A stretch of DNA of 64,000 nt from Myxococcus fulvus (GCF_900111765.1 NZ_FOIB01000006.1:248001-312000); one strand, 5' to 3'; positions 17,743 to 26,655 are shown, counted from the stretch's first letter. The notes: generated by a model from the letters alone, not told the origin. Program-made: numbers and translations.

Positions 17743-19242
17743 GTGGCCCAGGTGCGCAAGATTCTCATCGCCGACCCCGACCTCGAGTCCGTGCGTGCGC
17801 TGTCCCGCGCGCTGCGCACCAAGGGCTACCAGGTGCACTACGCGCCGGATGGCTCGCGGGCGCTGGAGGTGGCGGTGCTGCGCCACCCGGACCTCACGCT
17901 GTTCGACGAGCACTGTCGGCTGCTGGAGGCGCGCACCTTCATCCAGATTCTTCGCACCAACCCGCGCACCGAGGACATCCCCGTCGTCCTCACCACGTCC
18001 AGCTTCGACGGAGACCGCTACCGCGGCCTGCGCGACGGCTACCTGCGCAAGCCCTTCAACCTGGACGAGGTGCTCAGCCGCATCGAGCACATCTTCCGGC
18101 GCAACGAGGCGGCCAAGGACCTCAAGGTCGAGCAGCAGGAGATCGAAGGCTCGCTCAGCCAGCTGAGCATCCCGGACCTGATGCAGCTGCTCGGCATGAA
18201 CCGGCGCAGCGGCAAGCTGTCGCTGGAGCGCGGCAACGAGCGCGGTGAAATCCACGTGGTGGAGGGCCGCCCCGTCAACTCGAAGCTGGGCCGCGTGGAA
18301 GGGGAGAAGGCCCTGTTCCGCCTGCTGGCCTGGGGCGACGGCACGTTCACCTTCTCGCCGGGCGCGAACGCCGCGAAGGCGCGCATCAACCGCGCCATGG
18401 ATGACGCGCTGCTGGAGGGCATGCGCCAGTCGGACGAGGTGAACCGGCTCTTGCCGGGCCTGCCTCCGCGCCACACGCGGCTGATGCTCGCGCCGGACCT
18501 GGCGCTGCAGCAGGACCAGCACCCGGTGACGGCCCAGGTGGTGGACCTCTTGCGCCAGCCCCGGGCCCTGGGCGAGGTGCTGGACCTGGCGCCCGCCACG
18601 GACCTGGAAGTGCTGGGCGTGTTGTCCACGCTGATGCAGCGGGGCGTGGCGAGGCTGGCGGACGCGTCGGGCACGGACGCGAACGCGGGCGAGCTGTTGG
18701 GCGCCGCCGAGGTGCACGCGCTGCGCGGCCGCATCTTGCGCACCAAGGCGCCGGCGAAGGTGGCCACCGCCAAGGTCTTCGTGTGCGGCAGCGGCGCGGC
18801 GGCGGCGCGACGAATCATGGCGCGCGTGCCGGGACTGGAGGCCCTGTCCGCGGAGCCCACCGCGGTGAAGAGCGGCTTCGGCACGCTGGGGCGACTGGTG
18901 CTCAGCGAGGTGCTGCGGCTGGACTTCTGCGTGCTGCCTCCCGCCGAGGCCGCGCGGCCCTTGTGGCGGCCCTTCAGCGCGGGCGCCGTGGGCGCGCTGC
19001 TCCTGGACGTGTCCGAGCCCGCGGTGGGCCTGGCGCACTACCTGGCGTGGGAGGCGCGCATGCCCGTCGTCGTCGTGGGGCTGGACGTGCCGCAAAGCCT
19101 CCAGGGCTCCCCGGCCGGCGCGCTGAGCGTGGTGGATGATTTGGGCGAGGCGCTGCGCGCGCTGCTGGTCCAGGCCCTCAACCCGGCACCCATGTTGCCG
19201 GGCGTGCCCCAGGTCCAGCGCGCGAGCGCCTCCGCGGGGTAG
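17743..19242 (+). CDS. Receiver plus PATAN (DUF4388) protein with GTPase-like C-terminus
   Basis: 499 residues from GTG at 17743, with GGAG eight bases upstream. Residues 1-125 form a receiver domain (ILIADPDLESVRALSRALR, TLFDEHC with the acceptor Asp, LRKPFNLDEVL with the Lys). Residues about 130-240 match the DUF4388/PATAN domain (EGSLSQLSIPDLMQLLGMN, RSGKLSLERGNERGEIHVV, GEKALFRLLAWGDGTFTF), common in myxobacterial and cyanobacterial signalling proteins. The C-terminal third (about 345-480) has the outline of a small G domain (AKVFVCGSGAAAARRI in place of a P-loop, VGALLLDVSEP, MPVVVVGLDVPQ). It lacks the GKT motif, so nucleotide binding is doubtful. It probably acts with the upstream response regulator. 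It ends 7 bases from the convergent FBP gene. Confidence 0.82.
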   Translation: MAQVRKILIADPDLESVRALSRALRTKGYQVHYAPDGSRALEVAVLRHPDLTLFDEHCRLLEARTFIQILRTNPRTEDIPVVLTTSSFDGDRYRGLRDGYLRKPFNLDEVLSRIEHIFRRNEAAKDLKVEQQEIEGSLSQLSIPDLMQLLGMNRRSGKLSLERGNERGEIHVVEGRPVNSKLGRVEGEKALFRLLAWGDGTFTFSPGANAAKARINRAMDDALLEGMRQSDEVNRLLPGLPPRHTRLMLAPDLALQQDQHPVTAQVVDLLRQPRALGEVLDLAPATDLEVLGVLSTLMQRGVARLADASGTDANAGELLGAAEVHALRGRILRTKAPAKVATAKVFVCGSGAAAARRIMARVPGLEALSAEPTAVKSGFGTLGRLVLSEVLRLDFCVLPPAEAARPLWRPFSAGAVGALLLDVSEPAVGLAHYLAWEARMPVVVVGLDVPQSLQGSPAGALSVVDDLGEALRALLVQALNPAPMLPGVPQVQRASASAG

Positions 19243-19249
19243 CGGGACG

Positions 19250-19720
19250 TCAGGCGGCGGGCTCGAGCTCGATGCCGAGCGCCTCGTTGGCGAAGCGGAA
19301 CATCCGGGCGCGAAGCTGCTCCAGCGCCTCCAACGTGTGCCGGCCGGCGCGGTTGGCCGCGTCCTCCAGGCGCTCCTTGCATTGGAGGTCCGCGCACAGG
19401 CTGATGCCCACGCGGCGCTTGTTGGTCACGTCGGTGGTGAGCATCGTCACCTCGCTCGACGCGCCGGAGTGGTGGCACCACTCACACATGCGGGTGACGT
19501 TCTCCCCGCCCATCGAGTCGCGTCGGAAGATGATGCCAATGGGCTGACGGCTGCCGGGCGCGGAGAAGATGAGATACACCCGGAGGCCGGACGTCTCCGT
19601 CCAGGCCAGGTAGTCGCGGACGAACAAGGGGAAGGTGAGACCCGGCGGCATCTCCATGACGCGCAGGTCTCTCGGGCGGAAGGACTCGATGAGGTCCCGG
19701 TCGGACTCGAATCGGAACAC
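19250..19720 (-). CDS. FBP domain protein with four-cysteine zinc finger
   Basis: 156 residues from GTG at 19720, with an AAGGAG ribosome site. The sequence resembles the C-terminal treble-clef zinc-finger domain of elongation factor G-binding (FusB/FBP) proteins. A first cysteine pair is in MCEWCHHSG at about residue 79, and a second pair in SLCADLQCK at about 109-116. Hydrophobic strands VYLIFSAPG and PIGIIFRRD surround them. Family members bind ribosomal translocase EF-G and can release stalled complexes. In other bacteria this gives fusidic acid tolerance, but the exact role here is not known. It is transcribed alone, convergent with the signalling genes and divergent from the desaturase. 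Confidence 0.78.
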   Translation of the reverse strand: MFRFESDRDLIESFRPRDLRVMEMPPGLTFPLFVRDYLAWTETSGLRVYLIFSAPGSRQPIGIIFRRDSMGGENVTRMCEWCHHSGASSEVTMLTTDVTNKRRVGISLCADLQCKERLEDAANRAGRHTLEALEQLRARMFRFANEALGIELEPAA

Positions 19721-19806
19721 GGCTGCTCCTTGGCGTACGTCTGGACGTAACAGGCAGCGCTTGCTGATTCCACCCGAACCCGCCGGGAAGCCAGGCCCCG
19801 CTCCGG

Positions 19807-19845
19807 CCCCATGCCTGGCGGGGGGGCCGCCCCTCGGGCATGGGG
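19807..19845. promoter_or_regulatory. Long inverted repeat between divergent FBP and desaturase genes
   Basis: CCCCATGCC (19807-19815) pairs perfectly with GGCATGGGG (19837-19845) around a 21-base GC-rich loop that can itself fold (GGCGG/CCGCC). It lies in the roughly 300-base divergent intergenic region 19721-20022, about 180 bases before the desaturase start. It could be an operator or an RNA structure. Nothing else is recognisable in this gap. Confidence 0.35.
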
Positions 19846-20022
19846 GCGGACAACGTGCGCGAGTCCACGGTCCGGCGGGAATGAAAGAGGCACTGCGTCA
19901 TGGCCGCCGGGCGGGCGCATGCGTCGCGGGCTGACTGTCGCGTGACATGACGATGAGACAAGCGGGCTCATCGACTCCGGCGTGTTCGCGCCGGCCACAC
20001 CCCTGTCAGGAGCCCTCCGTCC

Positions 20023-21075
20023 ATGGACCGCGCCGCGCCGCTCTCGAGCAAGGAGCTCATCGCAAGGACCCGTCCCTTCGCCACGCAGGACGTGGCGCGC
20101 TCGGGATGGAACGTGGTGGCCACCTATGCCGCGCTCGCGGCGGCGGCGACGCTGGCGGTGGCCGCGCCCTGGTGGCCCCTCAAGGTGGTGGGCGCGGTGC
20201 TGGAGGCGCTCGTCCTCATCCGCGCGTTCATCCTCTTCCACGACGCGATGCACGGCGCGCTCTTGCCGACGTCGAAGTGGGCGAAGGTGCTGTTCCACGT
20301 GCAGGGCATCCTGACGCTCACGCCCGCGCGCATCTGGAATGAGACGCACAACCACCACCACGCGAACACGGCGCGCATCGCCGCGGACTCCGCGGGCACC
20401 TTCGTCACCTGGACCACCGAGCAGTGGCGTCAGGCCTCCGGCTGGCAGCGGCTGGGCTACCGCGTGGAGCGCCATCCGGTGACCATCCTCCTGGGCTACT
20501 TCACGGCGTTCCTCTACAGCCTGTGCCTGGTGCCCTTCGTGAAGGACCCGAAGCGCTACTGGACGTCGGGGCTGGCGCTCTTCGTCCACGGCGCGCTGTC
20601 GGTGGGCCTGTGCGTCTTCTTCGGGCCGGCGGTGTACCTGCTCGCCTTCCTGGTGCCGCTGGTGCTCGCGTACGCGCTGGGCACGTACCTGTTCTATTCG
20701 CAGCACAACTTCGACCAGGTGAACCTGCTGCCGGAGTCCGACTGGACGCACGCGGACGCGGCGCTGGAGGCCTCCAGCTACCTGCGCTGCGGCAAGGTGA
20801 TGGCGTGGTTCACCGGCAACATCGGCTACCACCACGTGCACCACCTCAACCCGCGCATCCCGTTCTACCGGCTGCCGGAGGCGATGGCCGCCATCCCCGA
20901 GCTGCAGGCGCCCCACGTCACCACGCTGAGCCCGCGCGACATCATCGGCTGCCTGCGGCTCAACCTGTGGGACCCGGCGCTGGGGCGGATGGTGCGCTAC
21001 CGCGACGCGTGGCGGCCGGCCCTCGCGCCCGTCGCGACGCGGGAGCACGTGTCCGGTCCCCTCGCGTCAGCGTGA
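20023..21075 (+). CDS. Membrane fatty acid desaturase
   Basis: Introduces a cis double bond into membrane acyl chains using a di-iron centre and an electron donor. 350 residues. All three histidine boxes are present: HDAMH at about residue 73, HNHHH at about 109 and HHVHH at about 271. Hydrophobic segments at about 28-65, 160-178 and 185-225 give a multi-pass inner-membrane protein. The start ATG has AGGAG about ten bases upstream. The C-terminus (LSPRDIIGCLRLNLWDP) is like acyl-lipid desaturases in the FA_desaturase family. The final nine bases overlap the convergent lipoprotein gene. The preceding long dyad may control it, and temperature control would be typical of the family but is not shown. 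Confidence 0.9.
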   Translation: MDRAAPLSSKELIARTRPFATQDVARSGWNVVATYAALAAAATLAVAAPWWPLKVVGAVLEALVLIRAFILFHDAMHGALLPTSKWAKVLFHVQGILTLTPARIWNETHNHHHANTARIAADSAGTFVTWTTEQWRQASGWQRLGYRVERHPVTILLGYFTAFLYSLCLVPFVKDPKRYWTSGLALFVHGALSVGLCVFFGPAVYLLAFLVPLVLAYALGTYLFYSQHNFDQVNLLPESDWTHADAALEASSYLRCGKVMAWFTGNIGYHHVHHLNPRIPFYRLPEAMAAIPELQAPHVTTLSPRDIIGCLRLNLWDPALGRMVRYRDAWRPALAPVATREHVSGPLASA

Positions 21076-21801
21076 CGCGGAGGAGCCGGTGAGCGGGGGT
21101 TGTCCCGTGGGCGGCGCGAGCGGCCCCGTGCGCGGCACCGGCTCGCCGAGCACCTGCGCGACCTCCTCACCGGTGGGCCCCGCGTTCCACTGGCCGGTGC
21201 GCCCCATCACCCGCTCGCCCACCGGCTGCGTCTTGCTCGCGAGCGTCGCCTCCTGGTCCGGCGGCACCAGGAAGCGGCTGACGTCGGGGCTCACGAAGTC
21301 GCTCGACGCCACGAAGGTCCACGGGCGCCTGACCTGCTGCCCGGGCACGGGTTGGGGCTGCCAGCCGATGTGGCCGTCTCCCCAGCGCCAGTCCACCCAC
21401 GAGGGTGCCCACTCGTCGTCGGGCCACCACACCCAGCCGTGGGCGGGCGTCACGAACCAGCGGCCGTAGTGGAAGGCCGCCCAGCCCCACTCCAAATCCG
21501 TGTCGAACGTCCAGCCCCAGTCGCTCAGGCGCCACTGCCCGAAGCTGGCGTAGGGCACGAAGTCGCGGCCGACCTGCTCTTCGTACGGCTTCCAGACCCA
21601 GCCCACCTCGGGGAGCTCGAACCAGTCGCCGTAGGGGGACAGCAGGTCGCGGTAGATGGACACGCTGCTGCTCAGCGTGGTGGAGCTGCCCTTCACCTGC
21701 GGACCGAACTGCTCGTTCCCCGTCGCGCAGCCCACCACGGCCAGCAGCGCGCCCGCGCCGCCCGCGCGCAGCCAACGCCAGGATGGTTTCCATGTGCGCA
21801 T
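21067..21801 (-). CDS. Lipoprotein rich in Trp/Tyr-Gly repeats (DUF6600-like)
   Basis: 244 residues from ATG at 21801, with a GGAGG ribosome site. The frame continues further upstream but without coding character. A lipobox LLAVVGC at about residues 19-25 marks a lipoprotein signal. The mature part contains repeated aromatic motifs: LSPYGDWFELPEVGWVWKPY, WRLSDWGWTFDTDLEWGWAA, FHYGRWFVTPAHGWVWWPDD and WAPSWVDWRWGDGHIGW. These are typical of YXWXP-type or DUF6600-like proteins found in myxobacterial envelopes. Function is unknown; an outer-membrane or periplasmic structural role is inferred. The tail is Pro/Gly/Ser-rich. It overlaps the convergent desaturase gene at its 3' end. Confidence 0.82.
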   Translation of the reverse strand: MRTWKPSWRWLRAGGAGALLAVVGCATGNEQFGPQVKGSSTTLSSSVSIYRDLLSPYGDWFELPEVGWVWKPYEEQVGRDFVPYASFGQWRLSDWGWTFDTDLEWGWAAFHYGRWFVTPAHGWVWWPDDEWAPSWVDWRWGDGHIGWQPQPVPGQQVRRPWTFVASSDFVSPDVSRFLVPPDQEATLASKTQPVGERVMGRTGQWNAGPTGEEVAQVLGEPVPRTGPLAPPTGQPPLTGSSASR

Positions 21802-21958
21802 CGCCAGCCCCTCCGGTGGGGTGGATGTCACCCCGTCTCGCGTGTGCCCTTGGGGTGAACGCCGTGAGCCTCCTCGGTGATGCCCCAGGCGCCGGACGCC
21901 GCAGTGGCTCCGCCCCCTGGTTGGATTCCTGTCGGGCAGGCGGGGCAGACTGGCGGCC

Positions 21959-22642
21959 GTGCGCTCGAGACCCCTTGCCCTCCTGTTCGTCCTCAGCCCG
22001 GCGGTGGCCCTGGCCGGCATGCCGAACTTCCTGCTCACGGAGCTCGCCGAGCAGCGCCTGGAGGCCATCTCCTTCTTCCTCGCCGTCTTCTTGCTGGTGT
22101 CCGCGGGCGTGTGGGCGCTGTGGAACCGGCTGAGGCGCGATGTGCCCCGGTTGCCGAGGCTCGGCTATGGGGCGGCGCTCGCGCTGGTGTTCCTGGTGGG
22201 GTTGGCCCTCCAGCTCGTCCTGTCGATGATTGCCGGTGGACGCGAGCTGATGACGCCGGGGGCCTGGGAGAAGACGGGCGCCACGTACCAGCTCACGCAG
22301 GCGAAGCTCCCCGCCGACGCGGAGCTGGTGTCCCAGGCCCGGCGCCAACGGCTGGAGGAGCTGCGCACGGCGCTGTGGGCCCATGCCCAGGCCAATGGCG
22401 GCGCCTTTCCGCTGAACGACCTGGGCACGGAGCTGCCGGCGGCGCGCTGGAAGGTGCTGGGGGACTCCGGGCTGCACTTCATCTACGTGGGAGGACAGAA
22501 GGCGGACGCGCCCTCGGCGCCGCTGGCGTACGAGCCGGGCCTGTTCGGCAAGGAGCGCTGGGTGCTCTTCACGGATGGGGAGCTCCGACGGATGCCCATC
22601 GGTGACATCCACCGCGCGCTGGCGCTGGGAGGTGCGCCATGA
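21959..22642 (+). CDS. Membrane protein of unknown function, first of a pair
   Basis: 227 residues from GTG at 21959. An N-terminal signal-like segment (LALLFVLSPAVALAG) is followed by two strong membrane helices at about 38-56 (ISFFLAVFLLVSAGVWALW) and 70-90 (ALALVFLVGLALQLVLSMI). Residues about 95-227 are soluble and end with GKERWVLFTDGELRRMP, resembling the pseudopilin-like or type II secretion-associated tail seen in some uncharacterised myxobacterial proteins. No catalytic motif is visible. The stop overlaps the next start by four bases (ATGA), so the two membrane proteins are translationally coupled and probably act together. Confidence 0.75.
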   Translation: MRSRPLALLFVLSPAVALAGMPNFLLTELAEQRLEAISFFLAVFLLVSAGVWALWNRLRRDVPRLPRLGYGAALALVFLVGLALQLVLSMIAGGRELMTPGAWEKTGATYQLTQAKLPADAELVSQARRQRLEELRTALWAHAQANGGAFPLNDLGTELPAARWKVLGDSGLHFIYVGGQKADAPSAPLAYEPGLFGKERWVLFTDGELRRMPIGDIHRALALGGAP

Positions 22643-23382
22643 AGCTGCTCAAGAAGGTGCTGCTGGGGACCTTCCTCCTGACGATGGTGTTCTTCCTCTT
22701 CATCGGTCAGTCCTGGGTGCTGCAGGTGCCCTTCCTGCTCGCCTTCGGGTGGCTGGACTTCCTCAAGAGCGTGGGCCCGTCGGTGACGTTCCGGTGGGGC
22801 GCCATCGGCGAGGCGCTGCTCGTGGCGGGGATTCTCGCGGTGGGCTCGCACCTGTTCCTGAGGTGGCTGTGGCGTCAGCTCCAGTCGGAGCGCGCGGAGG
22901 CGGGCGCGTGGCGCGTGCGCTGGAGCGTGTCGCTGCTCCTCCTGTTGGTGTTGTTCTTCGGCGCGACGATGGCGTCGGTGGGCATCGGCCACCACGTGGG
23001 CTGGTTGATGGCGGGGCGCGAGGCCCTGGTGCGCGGCAGCTGGCCGCGCTGGAGGATGGAGCGCGCGTGGAACTCACGGGGCCTGTGCCTCGCGGCGGTG
23101 ACGCGGCTGGAGGCGGGCACGCCCCTCGCGGACATTCCCAGATATCTCCTCCAGGACCCGGAGACGCGCGAGCCTTCGGAGAACCACTACGTGGTGTCGC
23201 GTGTGGAGCCCGGCGGTGAGACCGGGTTCCTGGTGTTCGCCAGGGACCCGCTGGCGCTGAAGAGCGACGGAGGCGTGCGCTGCTCGAAGTCGCAGCGGCC
23301 CGATGAGGTGGAGTCCCTGGATGCGGAGGCCGTGGCGCGGTGGCTCGCCGGCGCCGCGCCGGTGGTGGGCTCCACGCCCTGA
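22639..23382 (+). CDS. Membrane protein of unknown function, second of a pair
   Basis: 247 residues, starting within the stop codon of the preceding gene, with GGAGG just upstream. There are three or four membrane segments: about 7-25 (VLLGTFLLTMVFFLFIG), about 52-72 (AIGEALLVAGILAVGSHLFL), about 97-115 (SLLLLLVLFFGATMAS), and perhaps a short one before residue 130. The remaining 110 residues are soluble and carry two cysteines (RGLCLAAV and GVRCSKSQ). The family is not recognised. Translational coupling with its upstream partner is the only functional clue. Confidence 0.75.
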   Translation: MKLLKKVLLGTFLLTMVFFLFIGQSWVLQVPFLLAFGWLDFLKSVGPSVTFRWGAIGEALLVAGILAVGSHLFLRWLWRQLQSERAEAGAWRVRWSVSLLLLLVLFFGATMASVGIGHHVGWLMAGREALVRGSWPRWRMERAWNSRGLCLAAVTRLEAGTPLADIPRYLLQDPETREPSENHYVVSRVEPGGETGFLVFARDPLALKSDGGVRCSKSQRPDEVESLDAEAVARWLAGAAPVVGSTP

Positions 23383-23429
23383 GGCCCGTGCTGTCGTCGT
23401 CGAACGAGGTTCACCCGAAGGAGCCGAGC

Positions 23430-23798
23430 ATGTCATCTCGTCGCGCGTCGTATCCGTGGGTCGTCGCCGTGTTGTTGTCCTTCGCCTTCGTCGCGGGGGC
23501 CGAGTCTCCCGAGGAGGAGGCCCTGGCCTGTGACGAGGAGACCGGGGCCTCGCTGCTCACGTGCGGGCGCGCCCGCTGCGGCGACGACTGGATTTGCGCG
23601 TGGAACTGCCCCGAGGCCCTCACGGCGGTCTGCGAGAACAACTACTGCGTGTACACGTACCCGGACCCGGGCGGCGGTGGAGGCGGAGGTGGGCCCACGC
23701 CCCAGGTGTGCCCGGGCATGCGCTGCGGGGGCGACTGGAACTGCGTCTGTGACGGGCTCCAGGGGACGTGCGCTTCGAACGGGTACTGCACCTTCTGA
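23430..23798 (+). CDS. Secreted cysteine-rich small protein
   Basis: 122 residues from ATG at 23430, with AAGGAG upstream. A Sec signal peptide spans about residues 1-24 (VVAVLLSFAFVAGAES). The mature protein contains ten to eleven cysteines in two halves of similar pattern, one with LLTCGRARCGDDWICAWNC and one with VCPGMRCGGDWNCVCDG, joined by a linker of eight glycines. The matching R-C-G-x-D-W-x-C cores indicate an internal duplication of a small disulfide-stabilised domain. Function is unknown, and secretion is inferred from the signal. A hairpin follows the stop codon. Confidence 0.8.
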   Translation: MSSRRASYPWVVAVLLSFAFVAGAESPEEEALACDEETGASLLTCGRARCGDDWICAWNCPEALTAVCENNYCVYTYPDPGGGGGGGGPTPQVCPGMRCGGDWNCVCDGLQGTCASNGYCTF

Positions 23799-23805
23799 CG
23801 CGAAA

Positions 23806-23838
23806 GACCGCCAGTGAGCACTTGGCAGCTGGCGGGTC
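23806..23838 (+). terminator. Hairpin after the cysteine-rich protein gene
   Basis: GACCGCCAG (23806-23814) pairs with CTGGCGGGTC (23829-23838) with one bulged base, seven bases past the stop. There is no T run, so termination strength is uncertain. Confidence 0.45.
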
Positions 23839-23908
23839 GTGACTAGCTTCCCGCGCACCATTCGACGCCGGGGCGGACGTCCCGGTGTCGTCACGATAGG
23901 AGACGACG

Positions 23909-24109
23909 GTGCAGAAGCTGCTTCTGGTCGCGGTGCTGGGTGCCATGACGTTCGGCGTGGGATGCCACCGCAACACGCGTGAGAGCGCGAAGAACGATGC
24001 CGAGCGCGCCGCGGAGAAGACCGAGGAGACCGCCGAGGACGCGGGCGACGCGGTCAAGGACGCCGCCGAGGAGGCGGGCGACAAGATCGAGGACGCCACC
24101 GACAACTAG
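23909..24109 (+). CDS. Small helical lipoprotein
   Basis: 66 residues from GTG at 23909, with AGGAG eight bases upstream. The signal ends in a lipobox (TFGVGC, Cys at about 19), so the mature product is a lipid-anchored peptide of about 47 residues. It is almost entirely Ala/Glu/Asp/Lys in an 11-residue amphipathic pattern (EETAEDAGDAVKDAAEEAGD). This recalls LEA/YtxH-like stress peptides or entericidin-like envelope lipoproteins. The exact role is unknown. It is monocistronic and precedes the sigma-54 activator gene on the same strand by about 115 bases. Confidence 0.75.
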   Translation: MQKLLLVAVLGAMTFGVGCHRNTRESAKNDAERAAEKTEETAEDAGDAVKDAAEEAGDKIEDATDN

Positions 24110-24225
24110 GTCGGGTGGTGGGGACCCAGGCCTTCCCGGACGCCGCACCGCGTTGGTTCGCGAGTGCGACTTCGGGAAGGTCATGGGTTGCCGACGGTGT
24201 GGGGCATGACCGAATAATCAGCCCC

Positions 24226-26376
24226 ATGGGAACGCTCACGCTCAGCGCCTCGGCGCACCTGTGGGAGCAGTTCCTCGTCGGGGCGCTCGACGAGGACGGA
24301 GTCGCTGTTCCGGAGCCGCCCCCCATCCTCTCGCGTTGGCAGCGCTCCCGGGCGCTCGGGGCCCCGAGTACGGGCCTGCCCGACGAGGGGCCCAGCGTCG
24401 GGGGCCTCGCGCTCGTGGAGCGACGGGCCCGGCTGGAGCCGGTGTGGCACGAGGTCCGGGACATGCTGGACGTGCTCGCCGCCGCGCCGCTGCCCTCGGG
24501 GCGGGTGGCGCTGCTGGCGGACCGGGAAGGCGTCATCCTCGCCACGCGCAGCTCGGGCGGAGACTTCGCGGGCCATGCGGACTACGTGCGCCTGGTGGCG
24601 GGGGCCTGCTGGGACGAGGTGTCCCGCGGCACGAATGCCATCGGCACCGCGCTGGCGGAGTCCTCGGCGGTGGCCGTGGTGGGCCCCGCGCACTATGCGC
24701 AGCGGCACCATGGTCTCGTCTGTTACGCGGCGCCGGTGAGAGACCCGTTCGGCGAGGTGCTCGGCGTGCTGGACGTCACGGGCCCGGCGGGTGGCGCGGA
24801 CCCGCTGGTGTTGGTGGCCGTGGCGAGCATCGCGCACTCGGCGGAGGCGCGGCTGCGCGAGGTCGCCTGGGCGCGGGTGGCGGCGGCGGCGCGCGGTGGG
24901 CTGGAGGCGCGGCTGGCTCGCGAGGATGGGCCGGTGCTGCTCGTCGAGTCACCGGGGCGGGTGCGGCGGCTCAATGGGGCGGCGCGTGCGCTGTTCGGCG
25001 TGGAGTCGTCAGCCGAGGAGGTGTCCCCGGGGCGGGTGCTCGGGCTGTCGTGGCGGACGTTGAAGGACGCGGCGCTGCGCGGGCAGGTCCTGGAGGCGAG
25101 CCACCGCGACACGGGCGCGAGCTGGCGCGTGCATCCGGAGGCGGTGGGGGAGGGGGATGGGGAGTCGGCGCTCGCGGTGCTGGTGCGGCTGGAGCCTCGA
25201 CTGACGCGAGCGCAGGCGCGGACGGCGCGGGCCTCCGTGGATGCCCGATTCGAGAAGGAGGTCTGGTCCGAGTTGAAGGGCAGCGACTCGGCGCATCGCG
25301 CGACGTTGCGAGAGGCGGCCCGCTTCGCGCCCACGTCGGTGCCGGTGTTGTTGCTGTCGGAGACGGGCACGGGCAAGGAGCTGCTCGCGCGCGCGGTGCA
25401 TGCGGCGAGCGCGGTGGCCTCCGGGCCGTTCGTGGCGGTCAACTGTGGCGCGCTGTCCGCGGCGCTGCTGGAGAGCGAGCTGTTCGGCCATGCGCCTGGC
25501 GCCTTCACGGGGGCGCGTACGGGAGGCGCGGAGGGGAAGCTGGCGGCGGCGGATGGCGGGACGTTGTTCCTGGATGAGCTGGCGGAGATGCCCGCGGCGC
25601 TGCAGGTGATGCTGCTGCGCGTGCTGGAGGATGGTGGGTACTCGCGCGTGGGTGAGTCGCGCGTGAGGCACTCGCGCTTCCGGCTCGTCGGCGCGACGTG
25701 TCGGGACCTGGAGGCGGCGGTGCGCTCGGGCGCGTTCCGGCAGGACCTGTACTACCGGCTCCAAGGGGCGCTCTTGCGCTTGCCTCCGCTGCGCGAGCGG
25801 GAGGACCTGCCGGAGCTGGCGCAGGTGCTGCTGCGTCAGCTCGCGAGCGAGGGAGGACATCCTCCGAGCACGCTGTCCGACGGGGCGCTCGCGAGGCTGT
25901 GCGCGCACCGGTGGCCGGGGAACGTGCGGGAGCTGAAGACGGTGTTGCGCCTGGCGCTGGTCCGCGCGGATGGCTCGCCCGTCATCGATGTGTCCGCGCT
26001 GCCGCCGGAGCTGGGGCGTGCCCCTGTGCCCGTGGAACCTGGGGCCGCGTCAGGATTCGCTCCCGCGTCGCCGATGCATGGCTTTGCCTCGCGCTCCGAG
26101 CCGGGATTCACTCCTGTGTCGCCGATGCAGGTCGAGCCCGGGTTCGCATCGCGCTCCGCGCCAGGGCGCGTGCCCGGAGCCGAGCCCTTCCCTTCTTCAA
26201 GCGCCGAGCCCGAGCGTCCCGGAGGGCTTCGCGAGGTGGAGGCGAACGCCATCCTTGAGGCTTTGTCGCGCAGCGGAGGGAACGTGGCGCGTGCGGCGCG
26301 ATTGCTCGGGATTGCGCGAAGCACGCTCTACCGAATGGTGGAGCGCTTCGGACTGGCGCTGCCGCCGCGTTCTTGA
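24226..26376 (+). CDS. Sigma-54-dependent activator of the AcoR type
   Basis: 716 residues from ATG at 24226. A GTG-initiated extension to 24115 looks non-coding. A GAF-type sensor lies at about 75-200 (VALLADREGVILATRS, RGTNAIGTALAES, YAAPVRDPFGEVLGVLDVTG), typical of AcoR-like regulators. Then comes an AAA+ domain with Walker A SETGTGKE at about residue 377, the sigma-54 contact loop GAFTGA at about 425, Walker B GGTLFLDELAEM, and the arginine-finger region RQDLYYRL. A Fis-type helix-turn-helix closes the protein (NVARAARLLGIARSTLYR). The linker before it contains duplicated GFASRS.PGF segments. It should activate a -24/-12 promoter, and exactly such a promoter sits in front of the adjacent aldehyde dehydrogenase gene, which is its likely target. 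Confidence 0.93.
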   Translation: MGTLTLSASAHLWEQFLVGALDEDGVAVPEPPPILSRWQRSRALGAPSTGLPDEGPSVGGLALVERRARLEPVWHEVRDMLDVLAAAPLPSGRVALLADREGVILATRSSGGDFAGHADYVRLVAGACWDEVSRGTNAIGTALAESSAVAVVGPAHYAQRHHGLVCYAAPVRDPFGEVLGVLDVTGPAGGADPLVLVAVASIAHSAEARLREVAWARVAAAARGGLEARLAREDGPVLLVESPGRVRRLNGAARALFGVESSAEEVSPGRVLGLSWRTLKDAALRGQVLEASHRDTGASWRVHPEAVGEGDGESALAVLVRLEPRLTRAQARTARASVDARFEKEVWSELKGSDSAHRATLREAARFAPTSVPVLLLSETGTGKELLARAVHAASAVASGPFVAVNCGALSAALLESELFGHAPGAFTGARTGGAEGKLAAADGGTLFLDELAEMPAALQVMLLRVLEDGGYSRVGESRVRHSRFRLVGATCRDLEAAVRSGAFRQDLYYRLQGALLRLPPLREREDLPELAQVLLRQLASEGGHPPSTLSDGALARLCAHRWPGNVRELKTVLRLALVRADGSPVIDVSALPPELGRAPVPVEPGAASGFAPASPMHGFASRSEPGFTPVSPMQVEPGFASRSAPGRVPGAEPFPSSSAEPERPGGLREVEANAILEALSRSGGNVARAARLLGIARSTLYRMVERFGLALPPRS

Positions 26377-26470
26377 AGGCGACGTGAGCGAGAACCTCCG
26401 CGTGAGCACATGCCTCGCGAGGTCGTCGCGCTCGTGAGCGCGCCACTGCCGCGGACATGTCGCTGAGCGC

Positions 26471-26492
26471 CTCCACGCGCATGCGCGTGGAG
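26471..26492. repeat. Perfect 22-bp palindrome
   Basis: The two 11-base arms CTCCACGCGCA and TGCGCGTGGAG are exact complements. The palindrome lies 94 bases after the activator stop. It could be a terminator hairpin without a T run, or a protein-binding site. Confidence 0.5.
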
Positions 26493-26655
26493 GAGCCTCG
26501 AACCTCACGGCGACGTCGAGCAAAGCCGGTGATGTCGCTCCTCCGTATGCGAGAGTTCCTCGCTCGCCCCCTGCGGTGGCTCGTTGCCTATCCGCGTGGC
26601 TGGTCGCCTGTCAGGCCCGTCGCTCACAGCCACTCCAGAACATTCCAGCGAACCC

